DNA from: Bacillota bacterium
GTDB taxonomy: Bacteria > Bacillota > Clostridia > Lachnospirales > Anaerotignaceae
Direction of reading: 5' to 3'
Length of the DNA: 6,972 bases
NCBI GenBank assembly: GCA_030526765.1
Contig: JAUNCB010000056.1
Location: 1 to 6,972 of the forward strand
Position numbers and translations under genes: made by a program. Positions 6,454 to 6,972 of this stretch are shown here, piece by piece; positions within the stretch are counted from its first letter, which is position 1; each line of letters starts with the position of its first letter. A model generated the notes under the pieces. It had not been told where the DNA came from. It searched no databases and saw only the letters and a list, made by a program, of their open reading frames with translations.

Positions 6454-6494
6454 CCGTTATTTCTCAAATTTTATGATTTTTTTTGAGAAATAAC
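6445..6494 (-). terminator. Intrinsic terminator of topA
   Basis: A perfect 13-bp inverted repeat (6456-6468 with 6482-6494, GTTATTTCTCAAA and its complement) with a 13-nt AT-rich loop. On the minus strand it is followed, after a few bases, by six T residues at 6445-6450. It lies 18 nt past the topA stop. The stem is AT-rich but long. It separates topA from the rpsB unit. Confidence 0.8.
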
Positions 6495-6512
6495 AGCTGT
6501 TTTATCTTTTTA

Positions 6513-6972
6513 TCAATCCTCGGACGCTTCCTCCGCAGGCTTATCCTTTACAAAACCGCATTTTTCATTGGAGCAGACAATTTTAGGATTCTTTCTGCCC
6601 TTTTCCTCCAGAGGGCTGCCGCAGGAAGGACATTTTTCTCCTGTGGGCTTATTCCAGCTCATAAAGCCGCATTCCTCGGGATTATTTTCACAGCCATAGT
6701 AAACACGGCCTTTTTTCGTCTTCTTGATCAGCACTCTGCCGCCGCATTCGGGACAGCTTACGCCCGCCTCTTCAAAATAAGGCTTTGCGTTCTGACATTC
6801 GGGGAAGCCGGGACAAGCAAGGAATTTGCCGTATCTGCCGTATTTGATGACCATGTTTCTGCCGCATTTATCGCAGATCACATCGGTCTCTTCATCCTTG
6901 ATCTCGATTTTTTCCAGCTTTTCTGTGGCATTTTCCACGCTCTCCTTAAAATCGGGATAAAAATCACGGATG
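6513..6972 (-). CDS. topA: DNA topoisomerase I, C-terminal zinc-ribbon region (5' end beyond window)
   Basis: The last 152 codons of a type IA topoisomerase, which relaxes negative supercoils. The frame is open to the window edge and its upstream residues (IRDFYPDFKESVENATEK) match the link between the catalytic core and the tail. Three Cys4 ribbons follow: CDKC with CPGFPEC, then CPEC with CENNPEEC, then CPSC with CSNEKC. These bind single-stranded DNA and are typical of Firmicutes TopA. All twelve cysteines are present. The end is a short acidic tail (EEASED). The catalytic tyrosine and Toprim domain are outside the window. A GTG at 6936-6938 could mimic a start for a small zinc protein, but the homology continues through it. 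It is followed by its own terminator, so it is probably not part of the rpsB unit. Confidence 0.95.
   Translation of the reverse strand, partial: IRDFYPDFKESVENATEKLEKIEIKDEETDVICDKCGRNMVIKYGRYGKFLACPGFPECQNAKPYFEEAGVSCPECGGRVLIKKTKKGRVYYGCENNPEECGFMSWNKPTGEKCPSCGSPLEEKGRKNPKIVCSNEKCGFVKDKPAEEASED

Noticed and set aside
6513..6938. A separate small zinc-ribbon protein starting at the GTG at 6938
   Set aside because: The frame is open upstream to the window edge with TopA-like residues, so this is the C-terminal tail of topA.
1..6972. Mobile elements, CRISPR arrays, tRNA genes, attachment sites or a novel defence system
   Set aside because: Coding and regulatory sequence account for nearly all bases, and I saw no direct-repeat array, transposase, cloverleaf or unrecognised gene on either strand.

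Overview
The window is a stretch of bacterial core chromosome with every gene on the minus strand. In transcription order, from high to low coordinates, it reads topA (3' end), rpsB, tsf, pyrH, frr, uppS, cdsA, dxr, rseP (5' end). The order rpsB-tsf-pyrH-frr-uppS-cdsA-dxr-rseP is a classic Firmicutes arrangement. The strong AGGAGG ribosome-binding sites, CTG/AGA/GAA-rich codon use in the ribosomal genes, topA carrying three Cys4 ribbons, and use of Dxr (MEP pathway) point to an anaerobic member of Clostridia, perhaps Lachnospirales. The family is an inference from gene order and protein flavour, not from a search.

Region by region: (1) 6972-6513 is the zinc-ribbon tail of DNA topoisomerase I, followed by an intrinsic terminator at 6445-6494. 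(2) 6453-6313 holds a good sigma-A-type promoter with extended -10, whose -35 overlaps the topA terminator U-tract, and a leader of about 106 nt for rpsB with several possible helices. (3) 6312-4565 is rpsB-tsf (ribosomal protein S2 and elongation factor Ts), with an 11-bp hairpin between them and a long, bidirectional-looking terminator after tsf. (4) 4382-3091 is pyrH-frr (UMP kinase and ribosome recycling factor), perhaps from its own promoter near 4440-4469. (5) A GC-rich hairpin at 3057-3078 separates frr from the envelope block uppS-cdsA-dxr-rseP (3036-1), whose genes are packed 9 to 22 nt apart.

Functionally, the first half supplies translation (S2, EF-Ts, RRF) and pyrimidine nucleotides (PyrH). 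The second half makes isoprenoid precursors (Dxr), converts them to the undecaprenyl carrier for cell wall synthesis (UppS), makes CDP-diacylglycerol for phospholipids (CdsA), and starts a site-2 membrane protease for envelope signalling (RseP).

I found no mobile element, CRISPR array, tRNA, rRNA or unknown gene, and no novel system. All nine genes are recognisable housekeeping genes with intact frames. The observations worth a second look are regulatory: the rpsB leader, the promoter/terminator overlap, hairpins placed inside the gene cluster, and a G-run straddling the rseP GTG start.
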